A program made the position numbers and the translations under genes. Below the pieces are notes generated by a model, which had not been told where the DNA came from, did not search any database, and worked only from the letters and a program-made list of their open reading frames with translations. Source: Macrostomum hystrix (lineage: Eukaryota; Platyhelminthes; Macrostomidae). Taken from it: a DNA stretch of 64,000 bases. Positions within the stretch are counted from its first letter, which is position 1, and each line of letters starts with the position of its first letter. The stretch covers positions 9,372,001 to 9,436,000 of the forward strand of contig CATNEN010000038.1 in assembly GCA_950097015.1 (NCBI GenBank). Reading direction: 5' to 3'. This document shows, piece after piece, positions 34,501 to 46,016 of the stretch.

Positions 34501-37500
34501 GGGACTTTTTCGCAGCCTGCCGTTGCTTGCCGCGACTGATTTCGATGGACTCGAGACCGAGGCGGAGCCAAACCTTGTACTTGTAGCTGGAGTCCAGGAA
34601 GTCCTGACCGCTGGCACATTGACTGCGATGCGATGACAAAATATTAAATAAAGATAGAAAACTAAAGGCAATGGCACAGGGTGTTAAGGAATGACACTGG
34701 ATGTTAAGGAATGACACAGGATGCTACGGAATGACACAGGATGCTACGGAATGACACAGGATGCTACGGAATGACACAGGATGCTACGGAATGACACAGG
34801 ATGCTACGGAAAGACACAGGATGCTACGGAATGACACAGGATGTTAAGGAATGACACTGGTTGTTAAGGAATGACAAGGATGCTAAGGAATGACACTGGA
34901 TGTTAAGGAATGACACAGGATGTTAAGGAATGACACTGGTTGTTAAGGAATGACAAGGATGTTAAGGAATGACACTGGATGTTAAGGAATGACACAGGAT
35001 GTTAAGGAATGACACAGGATGTTAAGGAATGACACTGGTTGTTAAGGAATGACAAGGATGTTAAGGAATGACACTGGATGTTAAGGAATGACACAGGATG
35101 TTAAGGAATGACACAGGATGTTAAGGAATGACACTGGTTGTTAAGGAATGACACTGGGTGTTAAGGAATGACACTGGGTGTTAAGGAATGACAAGGATGT
35201 TCAGAATGACAGATTTATCCTGGGGCTATGAAATTTACGGAACTTACAGCCGAATGACTGCCCTCCTGCCGGCCTGAGGTCCGACACGTTTCTTCATTGC
35301 GGCGAATACAAGCTGGTCTGAGAACAGGAACAGGCAGCACGTCTCTTTGCGGCCCTCGATTTGAACGACGTCGTGCCGCAGGTACTCGCGTCTCGGTGAC
35401 GACAGCTAGCAAATTTGGGAGGGTGATATATTTAGGTCAATTGAATCGACCTAGAAGTGGATTATAATATTAATAATTGCAGGATGGCTGCGGGCAATGG
35501 CACATCATTTGGTGACTCTAGATATGCAGCAGAGAGGAAGCAATTTTGCTCGTTTCTCTGACTCCTGAGCACACACGCACACAGATACTGTACACAGGCG
35601 CATGCTCATACAGGTGTGTACATCTGCCATGACTTTCTCATTGTCAGGCAGTGTACACTCTCACTGTGCCTCTCGCACCATGGTCCCTGAGCTCGATTCC
35701 GCGGCGAGTCCACATTTATTTGGGGCGCAGCCGCGCAGAGAAGTCTTGGAGGCTTGTCGTGCAATTTGCGACCTTGAGGGCCAACCTCCAAGGCACAGTG
35801 ACAGTGTACACTGCTAGACTATGGGAAAGTCAGGGCAGATGTACTCACCTGTGTGAGCGTGTGCCTGTGTACAGTATCTTTGTGCGTGTGTGCTCAGGAG
35901 TCAGCGAAATGGGCAGACTTCTCGCTAGCTGCGGGTCTAGTGTCACCAATGGCAATGGCTATGTGCCATTTAAACCAGATGTACAGCCAGCGAACAGCCG
36001 AGCTATTGTGCGCAGCTTGCAAACACAAAGACTGTACTGTTTGCTCAGTCCAGGGACTTGGAAGACCGCCGCATCCTCACCCTAGTTTCTCATTGCTGGT
36101 TTCTCTTTTCTAATTGCTGGTTACCTTTGGGGATTGAGGTGCTCACGGAGTAGAAGAGCGGCGAGACTAATTACACAGGTGCACTTTACACAAGCTGGGG
36201 ATAAAAAGTCGGCATTGATGTTCAGTCATCAAGGATTGAGTGCATGCTTGCCTACTTATCACTTTGCATGTGTGTGTGGTACATTGGGGAGCCGATATGG
36301 CGGGAAAAATCTATTCAATTCCAGCCGCCCCTCACGTCGGTGAGCAGCAGCAGGCCCTCCAGCAGTCGCATGCTCTCCAAGGCGCCCTCCGTCTGTTGCG
36401 ACTCCTTCAACGAGTTGATCTTCAACGCCAGCTCGTGCACCACCGACTCGGCCTGCTTCAGCTGGTCGCTGTCCGGATGGCTGGTGGGTGTGTGCTCAAT
36501 CAGCCTCTGTAACAGGTTTTGGAAACACGAAGCTGAGCGTTGAGTAGAGAAGCAAAAAGCTGCAATTTACGCGGTTGAGGGCCGAAACCTACGGTGACAT
36601 GCCGCCTTACGCAAGATCGAAACTATAAAAACAGATTTTGAACTCGCCCAATGATGCTATCACAGGACCATCTGATCAGACCAGGAACATCTCGTTTTAT
36701 CAGCTTTCAGTTTTCCCTTACTTTGCCGAGTCTATTTACAAAAGAGCTGCTAATTGAAAATCTTTCACTTTAAAGGTTTCTTGTACGTTGATCAGCGCTG
36801 AGCTAAGACTTCCGTGGCTACAGGAATTAGATGTATTTTTGGAGATTAAGATTCTCAGACGATGCCTGTGAAAGGCGGATTCTACGAGCTAAACACCCGA
36901 TGCAAATCAGATTTCCTGTTCCACCAATTGTGAGCCGGTGCCTTTCGTAGGAAATTATTTTCCTCTAATTATGCCCGCTAATTTACCCTCAACGCTTGCA
37001 CAAAGCTTTCCTTTGGTTATATTATTTTAGATGTATTTTACAAGCTTTATCAGCTCTGCGTATCCCTACAGTCTAAGGTATCTAAAGGCAAAGAAGAAAT
37101 GTGAGACTCAACTAGCCGCAGCTTACCCGCAGCAGGAGTTCGTAACGCGGCACCCTTTGAACTGGCTTGATGATCAGCGACTTCAGGGGCAGCCGGCGTT
37201 TGTTTTCCCGTTGAATTTGCTGTCAACGATTTGTAGATGAGGTATTGAGTATGCGAGACCAACCAACCAACCAACCAACCAACCAACCAACCAACCAACC
37301 AACCAACCAACCAACCAACCAACCAACCAACCAACCAACCTCAACAAATCGTTGGAAGGATGACTTCTGTTGCGTAGCCGTCTCCAATGCCTTCTCCGAT
37401 CGGTTGAAATTCTCGATAAAGGCGCAGTAGCACTCGGCAACGCTTTCTTTACGAAACTGTAATCGGATTATGAGTGTCAGTCATGAAATTTAGTTATCAA

Positions 37501-40500
37501 CAGTCGTCACAACTCAGGCTGAACGATCTGCAAGATTAAGATCTCACCATTGCTGAGATCTGCTCTCCTATCGCAGTTTCGTCTGTCCAGTTGGTCCAGG
37601 AGCTTTCAAGCATGTTCAGAAATATCGAATGATGAGCATACATCTCGGGCACTCGATAAAATATTTCGTCAACAACGCTTGAGTCCAAAACGCCTGTCAC
37701 CTTCAGCGGTATGATGTACTTCTGCATGTGATGATTGGTATTAAATTTGTATGAAAAAACTTTTAAGAACCCAATTTATTCTATCGAAACATTAAATATC
37801 AAACAGTGAAGCTGTACTTTATTAACGTACTGTTGCTTACCTCGACTAGAGTCTGTAAAGCCTCAACGTAGTCCTTTTCAACCTCAACTAGCTCCATTAC
37901 TATGTGGTACCTCTTGTCCTGAAATTCAAATATTGATAGGTCAAGATTTGTTTTATATAGAAATCTCACGTGTGTAAATAAACCATATGCGCCAGCATTT
38001 TTTGATTATTGGGATCCTGTCCGCAAGCGTTTGCATGACTGAGATCATGTCCGCAAGTGTTTTCATGAACTGTGATCATGTCCGCAAGCGTTTGCATGAC
38101 TGAGATCATGTCCGCAAGCGTTTTCATGACTGAGATCATGTCCACAAGCGTTTTCATGACTGAGATCATGTCTGCAAGTGTTTTCATGAACTGTGATCAT
38201 GTCCGCAAGTGTTTTCATGAACTGTGATCATGTCTGCAAGCGTTTTCATGACTGAGGTCATGTCCGCAAGTGTTTTCATGAACTGTGATCATGTCTGCAA
38301 GCATTTTCATGACTGAGGTCATGTCCGCAAGTGTTTTCATGAACTGTGATCATGTCCACAAGCGTTTTCATGACAGAGATCATGTCCACAAGCGTTTTCA
38401 TGACAGAAATCATGTCCACAAGCGTTTTCATGACAGAAATCATGTCCAAAAGCGTTTTCATGACAGAAATCATGTCCACAAGCGTTTTCATGACAGAAAT
38501 CATGTCCACAAGCGTTTTCATGACAGAAATCATGTCCACAAGCGTTTTCATGACAGAAATCATGTCCACAAGCGTTTTCATGACAGAAATCATGTCCAAA
38601 AGCGTTTTCATGACATAGATCATGTCCACAAGCGTTTTCATGACAGAGATCATGTCCACAAGCGTTTTCATGACAGAGATCATGTCCACAAGCGTTTTCA
38701 TGACAGAGATCATGTCCACAAGCGTTTTCATGACAGAGATCATGTCCACAAGCGTTTTCATGACAGAAATCATGTCCACAAGCGTTTTCATGACAGAAAT
38801 CATGTCCAAAAGCGTTTTCATGACAGAGATCATGTCCACAAGCGTTTTCATGACAGAAATCATGTCCACAAGCGTTTTCATGACAGAAATCATGTCCACA
38901 AGCGTTTTCATGACAGAAATCATGTCCACAAGCGTTTTCATGACAGAAATCATGTCCAAAAGCGTTTTCATGACAGAAATCATGTCCAAAAGCGTTTTCA
39001 TGACAGAGATCATGTCCACAAGCGTTTTCATGACAGAGATCATGTCCACAAGCGTTTTCATGACAGAGATCATGTCCACAAGCGTTTTCATGACAGAGAT
39101 CATGTCCACAAGCGTTTTCATGACTGAGATCATGTCCACAAGCGTTTTCATGACAGAAATCATGTCCACAAGCGTTTTCATGACAGAGATCATGTCCACA
39201 AGCGTTTTCATGACAGAAATCATGTCCACAAGCGTTTTCATGACAGAAATCATGTCCACAAGCGTTTTCATGACAGAAATCATGTCCACAAGCGTTTTCA
39301 TGACAGAGATCATGTCCACAAGCGTTTTCATGACAGAAATCATGTCCACAAGCGTTTTCATGACAGAAATCATGTCCAAAAGCGTTTTCATGACATAGAT
39401 CATGTCCACAAGCGTTTTCATGACAGAGATCATGTCCACAAGCGTTTTCATGACAGAGATCATGTCCACAAGCGTTTTCATGACAGAGATCATGTCCACA
39501 AGCGTTTTCATGACAGAGATCATGTCCACAAGCGTTTTCATGACTGAGATCATGTCCACAAGCGTTTTCATGACAGAAATCATGTCCACAAGCGTTTTCA
39601 TGACAGAGATCATGTCCACAAGCGTTTTCATGACAGAAATCATGTCCACAAGCGTTTTCATGACAGAAATCATGTCCACAAGCGTTTTCATGACAGAAAT
39701 CATGTCCACAAGCGTTTTCATGACAGAGATCATGTCCACAAGCGTTTTCATGACAGAAATCATGTCCACAAGCGTTTTCATGACAGAAATCATGTCCGCA
39801 AGTGTTTTCATGACAGAGATCATGTCCACAAGCGTTTTCATGACAGAGATCATGTCCACAAGCGTTTTCATGACAGAGATCATGTCCACAAGCGTTTTCA
39901 TGACAGAGATCATGTCCACAAGCGTTTTCATGACAGAAATCATGTCCACAAGCGTTTTCATGACAGAGATCATGTCCACAAGCGTTTTCATGACTGAAAT
40001 CATGTCCACAAGCGTTTTCATGACAGAGATCATGTCCACAAGCGTTTTCATGACAGAGATCATGTCCACAAGCGTTTTCATGACAGAGATCATGTCCACA
40101 AGCGTTTTCATGACAGAGATCATGTCCACAAGCGTTTTCATGACAGAAATCATGTCCACAAGCGTTTTCATGACAGAGATCATGTCCACAAGCGTTTTCA
40201 TGACTGAAATCATGTCCGCAAGTGTTTTCATGAACTGTGATCATGTCCGGTAATGTATTTTTGTCTGGGATCATGCTGGATGTGTTTATGACTGTAATTT
40301 TGGCTGTGCATCCAATAGGTCAGTTATAATTAGGTAAGTTGCTAAGTGCGTCACAAAATTTTTCTAACTTTTCTGTCAATAATTTAGCTACTATGGAAAG
40401 CCAAAAGACTGACTGTCACATCAAACTGTCCGGCAAGATAATTTCTAAGAAGCAAAAATGCTTTCGTCTAAATTTACTCGAAATTATTTCATCCTATGCG

Positions 40501-43500
40501 CATTTTCTGCCTCTAACCTACATCAATAATAATAGTACATCCCCGCCCGCCAACCAAGCTATCAACGCTTGTAGAGGCCAGTCTTTGGAGCTATCTCTGT
40601 TAATATGAAGCGGCCTTCAGCGACGCAGGTGCTGCGGCTCCCGCGTCCGTCGAGTGATTGACAGGCTTCGTCTGGGCGCCCTGGCACCGGGGGGTCCCGG
40701 ACTGGTGGGGCAAGTGGATGAGGAGGCATTCCGCTGGACATTGAAGAAAGATGACTGTTGGGAAGCTTTGGGAGACTGGATGCCCTGATAAACTTGCGGC
40801 TCTTAGCCTCAGATTTGGGAGAAACTTTTACACACTCTACCGACTGGTAATGGGATCCGCGCCCCTGCTTCTTTTATCCCCTCAGCAATGCTCCCTGATA
40901 TACAATCAGGCCCTTCTGCCTTCGCTCACTTCTGCCATGCCACTACCTACTATCCACTCTTTCACTCTAGATCCCAGCCTCGAAATGTACCATTATCCCA
41001 TTCTCCCAATGTACCACTCTCCACTCTCTAAATGTACCATTATCCCACTCTCCAACAATCCCAATGTAAAATCCCAACGACTCTAGATTCCAATATCCCA
41101 GCCTCATAAATGCAGCACTCTCAATCTCTAAATGTACCACTCTCCCTCACTCTAATACCCCACTCTCCTAATCTCTTCCCCAGTCCCCAATCCCTGTTTA
41201 AGCATTGTTTATATGTGCTTCTCATTGCACAGCATCATATTTGATGGACTATGCTCCTCCCAATGTTCTGCTAGCTGTGGAGCAACCAGGTCTACAGATA
41301 GCTAAGCGTGTATGGGCAAGGCCATCAGATCTGTGTAACTCCGCCTCGGCATCGACCACCGCCCAGCCCCCCCCAGGAGAAGTCCCGTAACGGCTGTGAA
41401 GGGCTCAATTTCACGCTCCATCCATTTGGGCAGCTGACCCCAGCTGGTTCAGTCAGCGGCAATATCAGCAGAGCTACAATATCTCCGGCCTGGACTGGGT
41501 CGTGGCCTCCTTAAACCCAGTGCGACCATCTCTGCCAGTGAAGGACTTTGTGCACTTGAGCATCGAGCCGTTTTAATTCGGCTGAGGCTGCGGATGCAGC
41601 GACAGCGGGCCGTTGATATCCCCAGAGAGGGCGGGCCTCTCAAGCGGCTGCAACAGTTCCAGGAGATTTTCAGGAAGATACGGCCTGCCGGATGCTCTTA
41701 GGCCGAGAAAGTGCAATAATTTTTTCTGTCGGCCTTAAGTGTACGAAGAGAATTTTATTAAATGTTTACCCTTCGATTAGTTTTAACTAGTCCAAACGTT
41801 GGACTTCTGAATATTTCTCGTCGTTAATTTCGCGGTTTCCAAAAAAAGGATTGATTGTTTGAAGTAAACTGTACTAAAACTAATAACGCGTCAGAGCAGT
41901 TTTGACCCACAGGAACCTACAACAGTTTCGCTCAGACCACACAATAATGATCAAAATACCAGTAGGACTCTCACCCTTAGAGGCGGAGGCGGTGGCGGTG
42001 GAGCCGGCGGTGGGGGCGGCGGCGGCATGGGTGGCGAACTTCCCGAGTAGTCGTCTCCGGGTCGCGGTGAGTCCTCTCCAGTTGGTTCATCGATTTCAAC
42101 GGACTCAACGGCCGCTGCCAGCTGCTCGTCGCTTTCTGTTTGACAGGGAAGATTTTCTCGTCATGATTTAGTCGGGGGACAAAATAAACAACCAATTCAC
42201 AAATAAGTCGACTCCTAGCATGGAGCGGATTTCGAGGGCTGATAAAAACGTCTGCTAGCAATGTCACAGTGGCAAGAAACTTTCCAGGCGGTTGCAATTC
42301 AATTTGCATGACTAATTAAACTACTCAAATGCCCTCTCCTTGATGGCAACTCGTGGATCTTGCCTACATTATTTTAATTATAATGAAGCGATCACTATTC
42401 TTATTTTCGACTTTATAAATGAATTGGGTTTGGCACAATCTAGTAGGAGTATAAGAGACATCTTCACTAATTAGCTGTCCCAATTAAGTACCACGAGAGC
42501 GACTAAAACAAAACTAAAACAAAACTTTTTTGGGGTCTTTCTTACCGCCGCTGCCGCACCCGCTGCCGCCTCCAGCGGCGCCACCTGAGTCCGGGTTGCC
42601 TAGCAGCGAGTGGTGCGCGAATCGACTACGCAGCCGCGCCGGCAAAGTGCTCGCAGCACTGCGACTTCGATTCACGTACGGTCGGGCGAGCAGCGGCGAC
42701 TGACTGCCACGATCCGCGCCTGACGATGCGCCAGTCGTTGAGGACATAATTGAAGTCGCCGATGACTTGGAAACTTCGTCGCTTAGCTGGCGGTAGTGCT
42801 GCTGCTGATTTGGCGCAGCCATTGGTGACTGGGATCGCTTTAGTTGCTGAGTTGGAGGCAGCTGCTGATTTTGGTGACCAAACAGTTTGATGCCCGGTCG
42901 CTTAAGCATGGAAGAAGCTTTTCCGGCAATCCTAGCTGGCGATTGCTGCCTATGCCCGCCAGCTGCTGGTTGATCCACGGCGACAGACTTGACGGTGGCT
43001 GCTGGCGGTGGCGACGATGTAACGAAGACATCTCCAGTAGCCGTGGTAGAGTCCTCGTTGACGACATTGTCAGCAGCTTCGACACTCTCTTGGCTGGTAC
43101 GCAGGTTTGAGGCGGCATTGGTTGCTAGGGTGGAAGACCCGGACGCTGGAAACTGAAAAGCTTTTGCCCGCGGTATTCTCGGCGTCAGTCTAGCGATCTT
43201 GTTGAATTGCGCTGCGATGGAGTTCGCCGAGACGACTGGCGCTGTTGGAGGCGCAGCCGCTGCAGCAGTTGCGGGTTCCGCAGGGTCAGGCATGCGCAGC
43301 TTTGGCAGCTCGCGCAGATGCTGTGGCTGCTCCTGGCTTTGCTCTTGCTGCTGCTCATCCATGATTGCATTGGCCAGTTCTCTATTCTCTTCTTCAATGC
43401 ACATATCATCGTGAGAGTGCCTCGGAAGTGGCTCTGTGCAGTCAGCTCTCTCTGACTGGATGGCCGGCGGAAGTTTCGCTTGCGCAATCGAAGCCGTTGT

Positions 43501-44079
43501 TGTTGTCTCAGCCTCCATGGTCTCCGAGATTGACGTGTCCCGCGTGAGAACCCGCCGCTTACCGGTGTGGTCAGTTTCGTACTTTTCCTCTGCCGTGTTG
43601 ACTCGCGTGCGCACCACGGTCTCAGCCTTGATCAGCTCGCTTGACACATTCTTGATTCCGCCGACACTCTCCAGCAGTTCCGCTGGAATCGCGGCGCCAG
43701 GATTCTCCATCAGCAGCTGCAGCAGCTTCGGGTCCAGCTGACCGTCTGGCCGGTCGCTTGTCAGGACGTGGCGCACTGCGATGCTCCGTTCGGTTTTGCG
43801 CACCGTAGTGCTGGTCTTGATACGTCCGCGAGCGGCTGCTGATTCAGCTGCGTCCGCAGTTAGCTCTCCGGCCTCTGAGATCGCATTCTCCTGCAATGCC
43901 ACATCCGATTGGCCCTGGCCAGCCAGCTCAACTGCCGCAGACAGGGCGGCAGTGGCCAGCTCTTTGCTCTCTTCGACCAGCGAATCGGCAACTGCCGGAG
44001 AAGTGACCTGCTGTTCTGCCTGGGAGTGCGAAGCTTCATCGCTCGTTGAGCTGTCGGTTACAACTATCTCGTCGGTCAT
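28545..44079 (-). CDS. ARHGEF17-like: Rho guanine-nucleotide exchange factor, ARHGEF17/ARHGEF10 type (DH-PH-WD40-like), 15 exons
   Basis: Proposed minus-strand exons: 44079-42546, 42135-41975, 37918-37841, 37721-37548, 37456-37340, 37219-37127, 36506-36336, 35405-35248, 34622-34415, 34380-33985, 32129-31924, 31573-30882, 30295-29972, 29893-29720 and 28993-28545. All phases agree; 4935 bases, 1644 residues. Residues 1-565 are low-complexity and end in a Pro run. The DH domain (about 566-776) reads [48 protein letters not shown] and [16 protein letters not shown]. The PH domain starts at [10 protein letters not shown] and [14 protein letters not shown] and ends with [14 protein letters not shown]. 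The C-terminal WD40-like part has [54 protein letters not shown] and a terminal NHLLIFQA. It activates Rho GTPases and so controls actin. An acidic, Ser- and Ala-rich insert (exon 12) interrupts the propeller. Least certain are the acceptors at 34380, 31573 and 28993 and the donor at 37340. Confidence 0.88.
29056..29414. mobile_element. hAT-type MITE with minisatellite interior, in the last RhoGEF intron
   Basis: A 359-bp element flanked by a perfect 8-bp direct repeat, ctctgaga (29048-29055 and 29415-29422). Imperfect terminal inverted repeats are cagtggcctagccaag and, read from the other end, cagggacgtagccaag (13 of 16 match). An 8-bp target duplication and CAG-starting termini are typical of the hAT superfamily. 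The interior (about 29100-29345) is a 17-bp minisatellite, gggggcgccactaccac, so no transposase is present. Confidence 0.85.
30475..30725 (-). repeat. tRNA-derived SINE, family A, copy 3 (RhoGEF intron)
   Basis: Minus-strand copy: a head with gagtggcagagtag (A-box region, from about 30720) and tgaggtccctgatcgattt, then the body segments shared with the copies at 6205 and 35656 (ggcttgtcgtgtaattta, cttgagggttaacctccaag, gtgtatactgcctgaagatg). Confidence 0.75.
31590..31820 (-). repeat. tRNA-derived SINE, family B, abutting a RhoGEF splice acceptor
   Basis: Minus-strand head from about 31815 with an exact A box, tagcctagtgg, and the family body (ctgttcagtccatggact, taatgctggtaccca, cagctgggtgaactgaagc on the plus strand). 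Homology with the copy at 51460-51775 stops near 31592, where the RhoGEF exon 12 coding sequence begins. Confidence 0.8.
32240..32400 (-). repeat. SINE family B-related copy (RhoGEF intron)
   Basis: Contains ttacagctgggtgaactgaa and gagcgtcttgctcg. It shares about 160 bases of variant head (aacttacgaccgtttcactc, ggtcagaatttcg, aaagcgtgatgtt-like) with 33195-33360. Confidence 0.55.
33031..33105. mobile_element. Isolated hAT-like transposon end
   Basis: Starts caggggtcggcaaccca then cggcccgcgggccag, a terminus typical of hAT MITEs in many animals. The matching other end (ggttgccgacccctg) was not found nearby, so this is probably a truncated copy. Confidence 0.45.
33106..33200. repeat. Short C/T-rich tandem repeat in a RhoGEF intron
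   Basis: About six degenerate units of ctgtctcatctctcccc (16-17 bp), adjacent to the hAT-like end. Confidence 0.75.
33195..33365 (-). repeat. SINE family B-related copy, near-duplicate of 32240-32400
   Basis: Shares ctgaagcactagagaatta, gagcgtcttgctcga, aacttacgaccgtttcactc and the following segment with the 32240 copy, with an extra insertion of about 30 bases after the ttgctcga motif. Confidence 0.55.
33655..33950. repeat. 23-bp minisatellite in a RhoGEF intron
   Basis: Array of a 23-bp unit (cacctgtgcgtttgatacac core) from about 33665, decaying towards 33945 near the exon 10 donor at 33984. Confidence 0.93.
34675..35210. repeat. 20-bp minisatellite in a RhoGEF intron
   Basis: About 26 copies of ggaatgacactggatgttaa with an acaggatgctac subfamily clustered at 34720-34840. 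It lies between the two exons that encode the first half of the PH domain. Confidence 0.95.
35490..35975. repeat. SINE family A, two copies joined head to head (inverted)
   Basis: Positions 35490-35655 are the body of SINE A on the minus strand. At 35656 this joins directly to a plus-strand copy with the head segment ctcgcaccatggtccctgag, then the full body to about 35975. The two body arms are inverted around the head, so a transcript could fold into a long hairpin. It lies in a RhoGEF intron (35406-36335). Confidence 0.8.
37256..37340. repeat. (CCAA)n tetranucleotide microsatellite at a RhoGEF splice donor
   Basis: About 20 copies of ccaa on the plus strand, read as (GGTT)n on the coding strand. 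The array begins exactly at the proposed exon 5 donor, GAG|GTTGGT. Confidence 0.97.
37990..40250. repeat. 30-bp satellite-like array in RhoGEF intron 2
   Basis: About 75 copies of a 30-bp unit (catgtccacaagcgttttca core, then tgacagaaat or tgacagagat). A 14-unit, 420-bp block at 39001-39420 is repeated at 39421-39840 with the same order of variants apart from one difference. Left-edge units (38000-38340) are more diverged. The period is divisible by three, which creates false open frames of more than 640 codons on the minus strand. Confidence 0.98.
40960..41180. repeat. Degenerate C/T/A-rich tandem repeat
   Basis: Loose repeats of ccactctctaaatgtaccat and related strings, in RhoGEF intron 2. 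Confidence 0.6.
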
Positions 44080-45036
44080 TAGCTATGTGGTGCAGCTGCA
44101 GCGCCAGGTTGGCAAGGCTTTCAAGTTTTAACGACGATCCCGAAGCAGCCCAGATAGTTTATAAGATTTGGAATGGCCTTAAAATATGACTGTAGGCCCG
44201 TTAATTCCCAGAAGTTGCCTGTTATGGGCGAATCGGTATTAGGTGGCGTTGCGGTAGGGGTTAGAAAAGTGAGGAAGGGAACTAGGGGCAGAAGGGAGAG
44301 ATAAATATGGCCCGGGTGGTAGACGCAAGCCCGCGGCAGCCGAGGGAGTTTTCCGTTTATATACTGTTTCGAACCTGGCCCTAAAATCTCCGTGCGCCAG
44401 CGAACGCTGCCACCCTATGCCCTTCTCCCCGCAGTCGCATTGCGCATGCAGGCAGCCTCAAAGCCCGCTCTCGCCCAGTCCCAATCCCGCCTGAACCTCG
44501 ATGTACCCGGAACAACAAGGCGCGCATCTGCACGCCAGCCAACTACTGTAAGCTTGGCGCGGGCTCGCGGGCAGCGGAATCTAGAAGCCAAAGCCGCATT
44601 CGGTGCCGCGGACCCAGAGCAGCCATATTAGCATCCGGGACCTGCAAGGAGAGACACGTGGAGAGGCACCGCTGGGTCACCATTTGGTGTCGGTTAACGC
44701 GCCTTTGGGGAAGGAATATTGTGCGGGTCATTGGGGAGCTGCAGCTTTTCTTCAGTTTCTTTGCAGCTTTATTGACCAAACCGCGGCTGATAAAAAGTAC
44801 CGCTTTGCCTACACCCCCAGTCAGAGTGCTCTCCTTATTCAGATCCGGTCAGGAATTCAACGTTCAGCCGCTAAGTACAAGTAGGTGTCGTATAACTCGA
44901 ATCTATGAGTGTTTGCAATCAATACAATATGTGTCTTACGCGCATATATATGGCCTAATGCTCATATTAGCGACCTATTTTGAGCCCTACTCATAAACAA
45001 CTAGTAAGTGGCATGGAGCATTTGCCAAGAAACAAA
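44080..45036. other. Upstream flank of the RhoGEF gene
   Basis: Should hold the RhoGEF 5' UTR and promoter. No TATA or other motif was assigned. Positions 44628-44667 carry a 40-base string that recurs at 46942-46981. Confidence 0.4.
44628..44667 (+). repeat. 40-bp dispersed direct repeat, copy 1
   Basis: Contains catccgggacctgcaaggag and agacacgtggagaggc. It is identical over about 40 bases to 46942-46981; the flanks differ. The identity of the element is unknown. Confidence 0.7.
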
Positions 45037-45044
45037 CTTACATG

Positions 45045-46008
45045 CAGTGCTGGGCACTTCCGGTACTCCGTTAATTTGGAAAGTAACGGAATTTACTTTT
45101 TCTTAAAGCGGTACTTTTTTTAGTTACTTTTTCAACTGGGTAACGGAGTAACGGTAACGGAGGCTTTTTTCTGTAGTCCGGCCGTCCTCCGGTCCTCCGT
45201 TACTAGCCAATAGCAAATAGCAAATTTTAAAAAATGGTTACAATTTTACATAAAGTATAGTTTTTACTTTTTAAACACACTTTTAACTTCCTTATTTACA
45301 ATCCCAGCTCCCTTCCATTCCAGTCTCACTCTTGCCCATTGTCAGTTGCCCGTTTTTCATTGTCACGTCACGACTCACGTCACTTCTCTTCCTCTACATC
45401 CCTCTTTAACTCTTTTCAGTTGTCCCTTTTCTAGTTTTCTCCGCCCTTCTATCCCTTCTCTCCACCCCTCTCCTTTCTCCTCTCCTTTCTCCTCTCCTTT
45501 CTCCTCTCCTTTCTCCATTCATCTCCTTCATTCCTCTCACGCCAAAAATTTGAAAACGGAAAAGTTCCCCAAGGTTGTAAACCTGTTAGTTTATGTTTTT
45601 GCGTGTTTACTGTTTATGCGTCAGCGGTCATACTGGCTATCAATCTATATTAATATCGTAATGCATATTCTAATATTCTATTCATTCATATTCACGTATT
45701 GTATTGAAATTTACAATAAAATATTTGAAATAAAAAAATGTTTCATAATTTATTTTATTTTATAATATTTCAACCAACCTGTCCTGTCTAACCGCTAGGC
45801 TGCAACTTTCTCACACCTAGCTTTTAGAAAATATTCGCCTTTTGGTCCTGGACTTAAAAATAATAGAAAAAAATATTTTTGAAATATTTTTTAAAACCGA
45901 AAATCTGAATGACATTACATTAAATGACATTAGTAACGAAGTAACGGACTAAGTAACGGAAGTTACTAGTAAATTCCGCTACTTTTTTATGTAACTTGCC
46001 CAGCACTG
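45045..46008. mobile_element. Non-autonomous hAT transposon with intact target-site duplication
   Basis: A 964-bp element flanked by a perfect 8-bp repeat, cttacatg (45037-45044 and 46009-46016). The ends share the inverted 12-mer cagtgctgggca, followed by subterminal gtaacgga/agttac-rich sequence typical of hAT elements. The interior holds a C/T-rich tandem stretch (about 45415-45535) and no transposase. An open frame of about 139 codons at 45346-45765 spans the C/T repeat and is not credible as a gene. Confidence 0.9.
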
Positions 46009-46016
46009 CTTACATG

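Noticed and set aside
38276..40274. Open frames of about 280-650 codons across the 30-bp array on both strands
   Set aside because: The period is a multiple of three and the frames are open on both strands with monotonous repeats; the array lies in an intron of the RhoGEF gene.
28545..44079. JIP3/JIP4 (MAPK8IP3/SPAG9) scaffold
   Set aside because: The C-terminal propeller at first resembled JIP3/4, but the upstream exons encode DH and PH domains in matching phase, which fits ARHGEF17/ARHGEF10-type RhoGEFs.
45346..45765. 139-codon open frame
   Set aside because: It lies inside the hAT element, spans a C/T tandem repeat and has no protein-like composition.
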